Source of the DNA: Caulobacteraceae bacterium
GTDB taxonomy: Bacteria > Pseudomonadota > Alphaproteobacteria > Caulobacterales > Caulobacteraceae
Direction: 5' to 3'
Assembly (NCBI GenBank): GCA_947484535.1
Contig: CANKPO010000097.1
Location: forward strand, 1 to 5,917
Length of the DNA: 5,917 nucleotides
The notes beneath the pieces are model-generated. The model was not told the DNA's origin and made no database searches. It saw nothing but the letters and a program-made list of their open reading frames with translations. Shown in pieces: positions 1 to 5,917 of the stretch. Made by a program: the position numbers and the translations under genes. Numbering within the stretch: position 1 is the stretch's first letter; every line of letters begins with the position of its first letter.

Positions 1-36
1 GGCCTCATCGTCGACCACAAGAATATCAGCCGCCAT
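1..36 (-). CDS. ntrX: Nitrogen-assimilation response regulator NtrX, first 12 codons only
   Basis: This is the start of a gene that runs off the left edge. The visible residues are MAADILVVDDEA, the first beta strand of a CheY-like receiver domain followed by its acidic cluster (D9, D10, E11), which binds Mg2+ for phosphotransfer. Its place directly after ntrY and the close match to typical NtrX openings identify it as the partner regulator of NtrY. The family continues with an AAA+ domain and a Fis-type DNA-binding domain, neither visible here. The ATG at 36-34 is preceded by a purine-rich GAGAGGA ribosome binding site, and the gene overlaps the end of ntrY by 11 bases, so translation is probably coupled. 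Whether this NtrX keeps its GAFTGA loop cannot be judged from this window. Confidence 0.88.
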   Translation of the reverse strand, partial: MAADILVVDDEA

Positions 37-2287
37 GACTTCCTCTCTCCGTCGCTGGCACGCTGGCCAGAGACATTTGAACTCGGCTCGACCGGGCGAA
101 ACGAAGGCTCGTTCGTGCTCCGGGCGTTACAGCAGCATCTGACAGGGCCAGATCACCGCCATGGTCTTCCATGATCCGTTTGACGATCGCCAGACCTAGG
201 CCCGTGCCCTTGTCTCGCGTCGTCACATAGGGCTCAGTCAGGCGGTCTCGGTCACGGGACGGCAAGCCAATGCCATTATCCTCGACCTCAAAGGCCGGTG
301 CGCCGTCAATCAAGATCAGACGCGCCGTGATCCGGCCCTGCAGATCGGGCTCGTTGACCCGCCGGGCCGAAATGGCTTCACCCGCATTTTTCAAAAGGTT
401 GGTCAGCCCCTGCCCCACCATCCGCCCATCGCAGGTCAGGCCAATGGTCTCGCCCGGCTCTTCCAATAGGATGGCGGTTTCAGGATCGGCAACGCGCTGG
501 GCAAAGACCGCTTGGCGCAGCATCTCATTGGCGTCGCAGGTCGAAAATTGCGGCGCGGGCATGCGGGCAAAGGATGAGAACTCATCGACCATTCGGCCAA
601 TATCACCGACCTGACGGATGATGGTGTCGGTGCAGCGATCAAAGGTCTCCAGATCGCTCTGAATCTCGCTGCGATATTTTCGCCGCAAACGCTCTGCTGA
701 CAGTTGGATGGGGGTCAGCGGGTTCTTGATCTCGTGGGCGATCCGGCGCGCGACATCGCGCCAAGCTGCATTGCGCTGGGCCGTGACAAGACGGGTAATG
801 TCATCAAAGGTTAGAACGACCTCCGCTTCCGCCGTCGTAGAGGCGCGCACGCGCAGCCTGCGGGTCTGGGCGCCGCGAACAATATCGACCTCTTCTTCCG
901 CCTCACCGCGCGCAGACTGGGCCATAGCGACCAAGGGCAAGAACTCGGGCGCAACCTCGCTCAGCGGCAGGCCATAGAGCAGCGTGTCCTCCATATCCAG
1001 CAAGGCCATGGCCTGATGGTTGGTCGCTGAAATCCGCCCTTGCGGATCAAGGCCAAGAACGCCAGCGCTGACGCCCGACAGCACGGTCTCGATAAATTGC
1101 CGCCGCGACTCCGCATCGATGCTCGCGGCAATCAGCGCCTGTTGCTGATCACCAAGGTCCTTGGTCATGCGATTGAAGGCGTCTGACAGAACGGCAATCT
1201 CTTCCGGCGAGCGCACGGTCTCGACCCGTGCCGTCAGATCGCCGCCTGCCACCCGGTCTGCCGCCTGTACCAGCTTGGCAATCGGTGTTGCAATGGCCGA
1301 GGCCGCCGCCATGCCCAGCCACACGGCGCCGACCAGCACCAAGAGCACGGTCTCGACATAGCTCATGGCAAAGACGGTCTGGATACGAGCGCGATTAGTC
1401 TCAGCATCGCGATAGTCGAGCACGGATTTTTCCGACTGAAAGAGCCGCTGCATCAGCCCCTTTTCGACATAGCGAGCCGTATAGAGATAGGCATCATCAT
1501 AGGCCTTGAGGCGATAGACCGCGCGGAACAGGTTCTCTTCCGCAAAGGGCCGCATGACGATCTCACCCGTATCGGCCGCAACCAAGGTGCTGGGCGGCGG
1601 CGCCAGATAGGGCGGTGCACTGGGGGATTCGGCGCGGGCGAGAATTCTGCCCTCGTGATCGATCACATAGACCGCCGGAAAGGCGCGATAGGCGGCCTGA
1701 TCGCGCAGGTAACTGGAATAGGTCACCGGACTGTCGGTCAGCTTGGTTGGCACCTGATTAAGGTCACTGGCCAGATCGCCCATCTCGCGCTGGATATAAC
1801 CCTTCTGTTCTTCCAGATAGGCATTGGCAAAGACGGCGCCGTTTTCGACCGCCGTCTTAACCCGCAGGTTAAACCAGTTATCGACGCCCTGATTGACCAA
1901 AAGGCCAAAGAAGATCGCGACCACGACAGCGGGCGCCACAGCGGCAGCAGCGAACAGGGTCACGAAGCGCAAATGGAGCCGAGATCCGGCATCCTTGGAC
2001 TGGGTCGCCAAACGCGCCACCCGCCACCCCATGGCGCCGACAAGGCCAAGGATCAAAAGCAGATTGGCGATCAGGAGGGCGAGCACCGCGCGGCTGGCTG
2101 GACCAATCGGCCCCTCACCGGGAGCGGATGAGGCGAGGGACACCGCCACGACGGTCAGGATGCAGGCGAGCGCGTACCCAAGACCCAGACCATATCGAAT
2201 GCGCGCGATCTCGCCGACGCGTACCCTCAACCGGCTCATCAGCGCGGCGGGATCAAACAGCCTTTGACGAAGGGCGCCATCACTCAT
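26..2287 (-). CDS. ntrY: Membrane-bound nitrogen-regulation sensor histidine kinase NtrY
   Basis: This 753-residue inner-membrane sensor kinase should autophosphorylate and pass phosphate to NtrX; the length is usual for the family. Hydrophobic helices lie at about 33-55, 66-89, 107-132 and 304-334. The last two flank an extracytoplasmic sensing region of about 170 residues (133-303). HAMP follows at about 331-382, then a PAS domain at about 390-500. The H-box is [12 protein letters not shown] with phosphoacceptor H518. The N-box is NLLKNAGEA (N634), G1 is DNGIG from D670, an EPYVTTRDKG F-box follows, and G2 is GTGLGLA (694-700). All key residues are intact. The ATG at 2287 is the first possible start because an in-frame TGA lies just upstream, but no good Shine-Dalgarno is seen. 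M17 is an alternative start, also without a clear site. The gene lies 121 bases after ntrC and overlaps ntrX by 11 bases. The final 20 or so residues are a polar tail beyond the ATPase fold. The signal it senses cannot be deduced from sequence. Confidence 0.95.
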   Translation of the reverse strand: MSDGALRQRLFDPAALMSRLRVRVGEIARIRYGLGLGYALACILTVVAVSLASSAPGEGPIGPASRAVLALLIANLLLILGLVGAMGWRVARLATQSKDAGSRLHLRFVTLFAAAAVAPAVVVAIFFGLLVNQGVDNWFNLRVKTAVENGAVFANAYLEEQKGYIQREMGDLASDLNQVPTKLTDSPVTYSSYLRDQAAYRAFPAVYVIDHEGRILARAESPSAPPYLAPPPSTLVAADTGEIVMRPFAEENLFRAVYRLKAYDDAYLYTARYVEKGLMQRLFQSEKSVLDYRDAETNRARIQTVFAMSYVETVLLVLVGAVWLGMAAASAIATPIAKLVQAADRVAGGDLTARVETVRSPEEIAVLSDAFNRMTKDLGDQQQALIAASIDAESRRQFIETVLSGVSAGVLGLDPQGRISATNHQAMALLDMEDTLLYGLPLSEVAPEFLPLVAMAQSARGEAEEEVDIVRGAQTRRLRVRASTTAEAEVVLTFDDITRLVTAQRNAAWRDVARRIAHEIKNPLTPIQLSAERLRRKYRSEIQSDLETFDRCTDTIIRQVGDIGRMVDEFSSFARMPAPQFSTCDANEMLRQAVFAQRVADPETAILLEEPGETIGLTCDGRMVGQGLTNLLKNAGEAISARRVNEPDLQGRITARLILIDGAPAFEVEDNGIGLPSRDRDRLTEPYVTTRDKGTGLGLAIVKRIMEDHGGDLALSDAAVTPGARTSLRFARSSRVQMSLASVPATERGSHGG
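41..50 (-). promoter_or_regulatory. Ribosome binding site of ntrX inside the 3' end of ntrY
   Basis: Read on the minus strand, the ten bases are GGAGAGAGGA, ending four bases before the ntrX ATG. This is the clearest Shine-Dalgarno-like sequence in the window. It lies within the last codons of ntrY (the ERG of the C-terminal tail), so it fixes the ntrX start and suggests that ribosomes finishing ntrY feed ntrX. Confidence 0.7.
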
Positions 2288-2321
2288 GGCGTGAGAGTAG
2301 GATCAACTGTGCCCTATTTTC

Positions 2322-2346
2322 AACACCCATGTTGCCAATGGGCGTC
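2322..2346 (-). other. Stem-loop upstream of ntrY
   Basis: On the transcribed strand GACGCCCAT pairs with ATGGGTGTT around a seven-base loop (TGGCAAC). This gives nine pairs, two of them G-T wobbles, ending 34 bases before the ntrY ATG. The sequence after it is GAAAATAGGGC, which is not a terminator tail. It would lie in the ntrY leader if transcription comes from ntrC or from further upstream. Function unknown. Confidence 0.3.
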
Positions 2347-2348
2347 AA
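2343..2348 (-). promoter_or_regulatory. Possible -35 element for an ntrYX promoter (weak)
   Basis: TTGACG on the minus strand matches the -35 consensus at five of six positions and sits 55 bases before the ntrY ATG. No convincing -10 lies at 16-18 bases; the best A/T-rich hexamer, GAAAAT (2321-2316), is 21 bases away. It is offered only because this is the one long gap in the cluster and alphaproteobacterial -10 boxes are often loose. Confidence 0.2.
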
Positions 2349-2388
2349 TAGTGACCATCGGCCTCAGATTTAAAGGACTTTGGAGTAG

Positions 2389-2407
2389 CCAGACTGTGAC
2401 AATCTGG
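2389..2407 (-). other. Stem-loop directly after the ntrC stop codon
   Basis: The transcribed strand reads CCAGATTGTCACAGTCTGG. It folds as a seven-pair stem (CCAGATT with AGTCTGG, including one G-T wobble) around a five-base loop, starting two bases after the ntrC TGA. It is not followed by a T tract, so a Rho-independent terminator is unlikely. It could protect the ntrBC message end or pause RNA polymerase, or it may be chance. Confidence 0.35.
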
Positions 2408-2408
2408 T

Positions 2409-3827
2409 TCAGCGCTTGGGCTTAGCCATATTGACCCCAAGATCTTGGATCTTTTTGCGCAAGGTATTGCGGTTGAGACCGAGAATCTCTGCCGCCCGAA
2501 CCTGATTGCCGCGTGTGGCGTTCAAGGTCAGCTTGATCAGAGGGGCCTCCATCTCCATCAGGATACGGTCATAGAGACCTACAGCGGGGATGCCATCGGG
2601 TTGATCGGCAAAGTGACGGCTGAGATAGCGCTCGATGAGACCCGACAGGGTGATCGGTCCCTCTTCACTGAGCTGAGCAGGACTATGGTCCTGAAGCTCG
2701 CGCTCGATAATCCGAGCCGTGATCAGGTCCTCGCCATAGAGCGCGCAGATGCGGCGGATGAGGTTTTCCAGCTCGCGCACATTGCCAGGCCAGTTATGGA
2801 CCTTTAGCCGCTCGAGTGCATTTTGATCGATGGTCTTGGACGGCAAGCCCTCCCGATTGGCGCGCAGCAGGAACGAACGGGCCAGATCTGGAATGTCCTC
2901 CGTCCGATCCCGAAGTGGTGGCAGCCGAACCGGCGCGACATTCAGCCGGAAGAACAGGTCCTCGCGAAACAGACCCTGCTGGATCAAACCGCGCAGATCG
3001 CGATTGGTGGCCGCAATGATCCGAACATTGGGGCGCCGGTTGGTCTTTGGGTTCAGCGCCGATTCCGACCCATCAATGACCCGCAGCAACCGGGTCTGGG
3101 CATCGAGCGGCATATCGCCAATCTCATCGAGGAACAGGGTGCCGCCGTCAGCTTCGACGAGCTTACCAATCTCGCCCTCATCGCGGCCGAACAGTTCGGT
3201 CTCAACCCGCTCACGCGGCGTTGCAGCCAGATTGATCACGACGAACTTGCCATCACGGCGACGGCCCAGATCATGCAAGGCGCGGGCGACCAACTCCTTG
3301 CCGGTGCCAGATTCGCCAAGGATCAGGGTGGTCAGGTCGGCTCCGACCAGACGCGCGATGGTGCGGTAGACCTCCTGCATTGGCGCAGAACGCCCGATCA
3401 GCGGCAGGCGTTCGTCACGCACCGCCCTCGCCTGCGCCTTAGCCGCCTCACCATCGGCAGGCCGCGACAGGGCCCGCTTGGCCGCAGCGGTCATGTCATC
3501 AAGGTCGAAGGGCTTTGGAATATATTCGAAGGCCCCGACCTCGGCGGCATTGACCGCCGTTACCAAGGTGTTCTGAGCGCTCATGACGATGACCGGCAGC
3601 TTAGGCCGATCCTTTCGGATGCGCGGCAAGACATCGAAGACATTTTCATCGGGCATGACCACGTCAGTAATCACCAGATCGCCCTCCCCGTCTGATACCC
3701 ATTTCAGGAGGGTCGTGGCATTGCCCGTCGCGCGCACCTGATAGCCGAGCCGCGTGAAGGCTTGGCTCAACACCAACCGGATGGAGGCATCGTCGTCGGC
3801 GATCAAGATCTTGTGGTGGGCAGACAT
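2409..3827 (-). CDS. ntrC: Nitrogen response regulator NtrC lacking the GAFTGA loop
   Basis: This 472-residue cytoplasmic transcription factor is the phosphorylation target of NtrB and controls nitrogen-assimilation genes. The receiver domain (1-120) has acidic residues D11-D13, phosphoacceptor D55, S83 and K105. The AAA+ domain (about 143-370) shows Walker A GESGTGKE (171-178), Walker B LFLDEIGD with D234 and E235, sensor I AATNRDL, the FREDLFFRL segment with candidate arginine fingers R288 and R294, and sensor [10 protein letters not shown] with R351. A Fis-type helix-turn-helix ends the protein (about 441-465, [20 protein letters not shown]). The sigma-54-contacting GAFTGA motif, expected after ELFG, is absent: the text there is [20 protein letters not shown], about eight residues shorter than in enteric NtrC. 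The protein is thus more like the R. capsulatus type that works with the housekeeping polymerase. An in-frame TAG four codons upstream supports the ATG at 3827; the Shine-Dalgarno is weak (TAGG). It lies 51 bases after ntrB. Confidence 0.96.
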   Translation of the reverse strand: MSAHHKILIADDDASIRLVLSQAFTRLGYQVRATGNATTLLKWVSDGEGDLVITDVVMPDENVFDVLPRIRKDRPKLPVIVMSAQNTLVTAVNAAEVGAFEYIPKPFDLDDMTAAAKRALSRPADGEAAKAQARAVRDERLPLIGRSAPMQEVYRTIARLVGADLTTLILGESGTGKELVARALHDLGRRRDGKFVVINLAATPRERVETELFGRDEGEIGKLVEADGGTLFLDEIGDMPLDAQTRLLRVIDGSESALNPKTNRRPNVRIIAATNRDLRGLIQQGLFREDLFFRLNVAPVRLPPLRDRTEDIPDLARSFLLRANREGLPSKTIDQNALERLKVHNWPGNVRELENLIRRICALYGEDLITARIIERELQDHSPAQLSEEGPITLSGLIERYLSRHFADQPDGIPAVGLYDRILMEMEAPLIKLTLNATRGNQVRAAEILGLNRNTLRKKIQDLGVNMAKPKR

Positions 3828-3878
3828 GGGGCAAGCCTATTCAAATGGAGAAAACAGCACGCGGGAAGGATAGTGCAA
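3828..3878 (-). other. Short ntrB-ntrC spacer
   Basis: This 51-base spacer holds no gene. Its transcribed strand begins with a GCAC-N12-GTGC inverted pair, then a pyrimidine-rich stretch, and ends with TAGG about ten bases before the ntrC ATG. No terminator is visible, so co-transcription of ntrB and ntrC is expected. Confidence 0.5.
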
Positions 3879-4997
3879 TCACGGTTCGATCGGCAGAAGA
3901 ACGCGGAAGGTTGTGCGGCCAGGCTCAGACTCAAAATCGATCATGCCACCGTGGGCCACCACCAGCTTGGACACCAAGGCCAGTCCTAGCCCGGCTCCAA
4001 AGGTCTTGCTGGTCACAAAGGGCTCGAACAGATGGTCACGCAGGTGCGGGGCCACGCCGGGTCCATTGTCGGTGATCTTGATCTCTAGGGGGGCGCCGCG
4101 AGGGGGCTGGCCGCTCGCCGTGCGAACCCGAACGCCGTGACGATATCCGGTGGAGATTAGGACCTCGCCGCGCTCGTCACCGCGCGAATGGGCCGCTTCC
4201 GCCGCGTTCTTGACCAGGTTCAAGAAGATCTGGATGAGCTGATCTTCGTCGCCATAGGTCGAGGGCAAGGAGGGGTCGTAGGTCTCTTTCAGGCTCAAGC
4301 CATCGGCCACGCCATTGACGACCAGTGCCCGCACACGGTCGAGGACCAGGTGGATATTGACCGGCTCACGGACCGGCGGCGCATTGTCCGAAAAGGCCTC
4401 CATCTTATCAACGAGACGCCGAATTCGGTCGGTCTCATCGACGATCAGTTGGGCCAGAGGCGCATCCTCTGCCCGCGCGCTGGACTTCAAGAGCTGTGCG
4501 GCACCGCGAATACCGGCCAGCGGGTTCTTGATCTCGTGGGCCAGCATCCGGCCAAGACCGACAACCGATCTCAGGCCAGCGGAGTCCCCCAGCCGCTCAG
4601 ACCCGAGCGGCGTCAGCCTTGGATGCAGGGTCAAGAGAATGGAGCCATCCCCCATGGGCGCGGCGGCACCGTCGGCCTCAAAGGTCGGTTGGCCAAAGAG
4701 GCTGATCTCAAGCCCGCGCTCACGAACCCGGGCATCTTCGGCGACGGCCCGGTCGATCAGCGAGACTAGCGTCGACCCGGTCGGCAAGGCATCGCGAAAC
4801 CTTCCCCGTGCGAGCAGGCTCAATCCATGGCCAAAGAGGGTTTCAGCAGCCTCATTGACGGCAATGATCCCGCCCTCTTCGCCAATCACCAGCGCGGGCT
4901 CGGGGCTAAGATCAAAGGCGGTGGCGCGAAGGCTCTGTTTCGCCTCCGGCATCTTGGCGACTTTGCCAAGGCGGTTGCCACTGCTGCTATAGGTCAT
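3879..4997 (-). CDS. ntrB: Nitrogen regulation sensor histidine kinase/phosphatase NtrB
   Basis: This 372-residue soluble sensor kinase phosphorylates and, in characterised relatives, dephosphorylates NtrC, the balance being set by the PII protein. A PAS domain lies at about 25-130 ([20 protein letters not shown] is its opening). The H-box follows with phosphoacceptor H154 in [15 protein letters not shown], the E-x-x-N pattern linked to phosphatase activity in HisKA kinases. The ATP-binding domain has N-box NLVKNAAEA (N264), G1 DNGPG (310-314), F-box LFEPFVTSK and G2 GAGLGLA (334-340). No transmembrane helix is seen and the length is usual. The ATG overlaps the dusB stop as ATGA, indicating translational coupling. 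M16 (ATG at 4952) is a possible alternative start, since the first 15 residues look non-conserved and neither site has a strong Shine-Dalgarno. The 51-base link to ntrC supports the partner assignment. Confidence 0.96.
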   Translation of the reverse strand: MTYSSSGNRLGKVAKMPEAKQSLRATAFDLSPEPALVIGEEGGIIAVNEAAETLFGHGLSLLARGRFRDALPTGSTLVSLIDRAVAEDARVRERGLEISLFGQPTFEADGAAAPMGDGSILLTLHPRLTPLGSERLGDSAGLRSVVGLGRMLAHEIKNPLAGIRGAAQLLKSSARAEDAPLAQLIVDETDRIRRLVDKMEAFSDNAPPVREPVNIHLVLDRVRALVVNGVADGLSLKETYDPSLPSTYGDEDQLIQIFLNLVKNAAEAAHSRGDERGEVLISTGYRHGVRVRTASGQPPRGAPLEIKITDNGPGVAPHLRDHLFEPFVTSKTFGAGLGLALVSKLVVAHGGMIDFESEPGRTTFRVLLPIEP

Positions 4998-5917
4998 GCG
5001 GCAAGACTTTCGTTATCCGACGACCAAAGCGCGGTGAGCCCCTCTATGATCGCTTTGGGATTTTCAAGACGGCAGAGGGTCGCCTTGGCTTGGCGGCGGA
5101 TCACCGGATCGGTTGGCGAGGGCGCGGCCTCAATGTACCAGCCCAGATGTTTGCGGAAGATGCGGACGCCGTGATGGTCGCCGTGAAACGCGAGCGCGGC
5201 ATCAAAATGGTCCAGAGCGATGGACAGGCGGCTATCAATGCCGGGCTCTTCATAGGCCTCACCGCGCAGGCCCGCCGATAGGGCGGAGGCAATCCAAGGC
5301 CGCCCATAGGCTCCACGCCCGATCATCACGCCATCAGCACCCGACTGCTCAAGCGCCGCCTTTGCGCTGGCCAGATCGACCACATCCCCATTGACGATGA
5401 CCGGGATGGACACGGCCTGCTTGACCAATCGGATGGCGGCCCAGTTGGCTTGGCCCCTATAGAACTGCGAGCGCGTTCGCCCGTGGATGGTAACCGCCTT
5501 GACCCCAGCGGCTTCAGCGCGCTGGGCCAATTCCGGCGCATTACAACTATTTTCGTCCCAACCGAGCCGCATCTTGACGGTCACAGGCACATCGACAGCA
5601 TCCACCACGGCGCGGATCAGGCTTTCCGCCAGATCCAGATCGCGCATAAGGGCGGACCCGGACAGGGCACCGGTCACCTCCTTGGCGGGGCAACCCATAT
5701 TGATATCGATAATCTGGGCTCCAGCGCTTTGAGCCAGCCGTGCGCCTTCAGCCATCCACTGGGCCTCACGACCCACCAGTTGCATGACCATCAGGTGAGA
5801 GCCTTCGCCAATCGCGGCGCGGCGCATAACATCAGGGCGTCCCTTGGCGAGGTCAGCGAAGGCAACCATCTCGGTGGCCACATAGGCCGCCCCCTGCTTG
5901 AGGGCCGTCATCCGAAA
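4994..5917 (-). CDS. dusB: tRNA-dihydrouridine synthase DusB (NifR3), N-terminus missing
   Basis: This FMN enzyme reduces specific uridines in the tRNA D-loop using NADPH. Reading is open to the right edge: two codons (F, R) precede the Met at 5911, and [17 protein letters not shown] matches the part of the family that follows PMAGVTDLP. The true start therefore lies outside the window, roughly 20-30 codons upstream, and the Met at 5911 is internal. Counting from that Met, the catalytic cysteine is C74 in [17 protein letters not shown]113 (VKMRLGW), H143 (TIHGRTR), NGD (174-176) and GRG (198-200) give the FMN and phosphate contacts of the TIM barrel. A helical C-terminal domain begins at about 225. 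The stop overlaps the ntrB start by four bases. Dus proteins upstream of ntrBC were named NifR3 in R. capsulatus; the enzyme itself is not a nitrogen regulator. Confidence 0.95.
   Translation of the reverse strand, partial: FRMTALKQGAAYVATEMVAFADLAKGRPDVMRRAAIGEGSHLMVMQLVGREAQWMAEGARLAQSAGAQIIDINMGCPAKEVTGALSGSALMRDLDLAESLIRAVVDAVDVPVTVKMRLGWDENSCNAPELAQRAEAAGVKAVTIHGRTRSQFYRGQANWAAIRLVKQAVSIPVIVNGDVVDLASAKAALEQSGADGVMIGRGAYGRPWIASALSAGLRGEAYEEPGIDSRLSIALDHFDAALAFHGDHHGVRIFRKHLGWYIEAAPSPTDPVIRRQAKATLCRLENPKAIIEGLTALWSSDNESLAA

Larger units (their letters stand above)
2288..2408 (-). other. Spacer between ntrC and ntrY, no gene
   Basis: This 121-base stretch is the longest non-coding piece in the window. 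On the transcribed strand it holds a stem-loop just after the ntrC stop, a short A/T-rich patch (CTTTAAATC), a GTCA-N4-TGAC inverted repeat (2344-2355), a TTGACG hexamer (2348-2343) and a second stem-loop. Neither stem-loop is followed by a run of T, so neither looks like an intrinsic terminator. The spacer may separate the expression of ntrBC from ntrYX by an internal promoter or RNA processing. That is inference from its length and contents. Confidence 0.6.

Noticed and set aside
1655..2267. Plus-strand open frames opposite the sensor and membrane part of ntrY
   Set aside because: They are shadows of the NtrY coding frame with no domain, no ribosome binding site and no conserved motif visible.
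2323..2337. Possible sigma-54 promoter before ntrY: TGGCA (2337-2333, minus strand) as a -24 element
   Set aside because: At the correct spacing the -12 element reads GTGT instead of TTGC, losing the essential GC pair. The TGGCA is also just the loop of a stem-loop, so a chance match is more likely.
2389..2407. Rho-independent terminator after ntrC
   Set aside because: The stem-loop is followed by CTACTCC rather than a T-rich tract on the transcribed strand, so the second half of a terminator is missing.
2823..3695. Long plus-strand open frame opposite ntrC
   Set aside because: It lies wholly antisense to a gene with intact motifs throughout, and its product is rich in Gln, Arg and Pro with no recognisable domain. 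This is typical of mirror frames in GC-rich genes.
3857..3876. GCAC-N12-GTGC inverted pair in the ntrB-ntrC spacer, resembling NtrC half sites
   Set aside because: Classical NtrC sites have about seven bases between GCAC and GTGC, not twelve. Four-base half sites occur often by chance and there is no second copy nearby.
4188..4992. Plus-strand open frames opposite ntrB (two overlapping, up to 225 codons)
   Set aside because: They are antisense to a complete, well-supported NtrB, show low-complexity Ser/Arg-rich products and have no gene-like start context.
5909..5911. ATG taken as the start of dusB
   Set aside because: The reading frame stays open to the window edge and residues before and after align with an internal part of DusB (after the N-terminal PMAGVTD segment), so the real start is outside the window.

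Overview
All genes in this window lie on the minus strand and form one alphaproteobacterial nitrogen-regulation cluster. In transcription order, from right to left: dusB/nifR3 (cut by the right edge), ntrB, ntrC, ntrY, and the first 12 codons of ntrX (cut by the left edge). The gene order dusB-ntrB-ntrC-ntrY-ntrX is the classic alphaproteobacterial arrangement. Together with moderately high G+C and a four-helix NtrY, it places the DNA in Alphaproteobacteria. The NtrC has lost the GAFTGA loop, a state reported for Rhodobacter capsulatus and Caulobacter crescentus. This points loosely towards Rhodobacterales, Caulobacterales or relatives, but I cannot fix the genus.

Layout, right to left. 5917-4994 is DusB, a tRNA-dihydrouridine synthase lacking its N-terminus. 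Its stop codon overlaps the ntrB start by 4 bases. 4997-3879 is NtrB, a soluble PAS-histidine kinase. After a 51-base gap comes NtrC (3827-2409), with receiver, AAA+ and Fis-type DNA-binding domains. A 121-base spacer follows (2408-2288). It contains no gene but holds two stem-loops and a TTGACG hexamer, and it is the only real break in the cluster. NtrY (2287-26) is a membrane-bound sensor kinase with four transmembrane helices, an extracytoplasmic sensing region, HAMP, PAS and kinase core. NtrX starts at 36, inside the end of ntrY, with a good ribosome binding site. No gene-free stretch exceeds 121 bases.

How the genes work together. NtrB/NtrC is expected to read cellular nitrogen status, in the family through PII proteins, and NtrC to switch nitrogen-assimilation genes. 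NtrY/NtrX is the membrane-linked sister pair, tied in related bacteria to nitrogen, redox and envelope control. All catalytic residues visible in both kinases and in the NtrC receiver and ATPase are intact.

The main point of interest is the NtrC ATPase. It keeps Walker A, Walker B and the arginine-finger region, but the sigma-54-contacting GAFTGA loop is deleted in frame. Automatic annotation as a sigma-54-dependent activator would therefore probably be wrong. I found no mobile elements, CRISPR arrays, RNA genes or wholly unknown system here.
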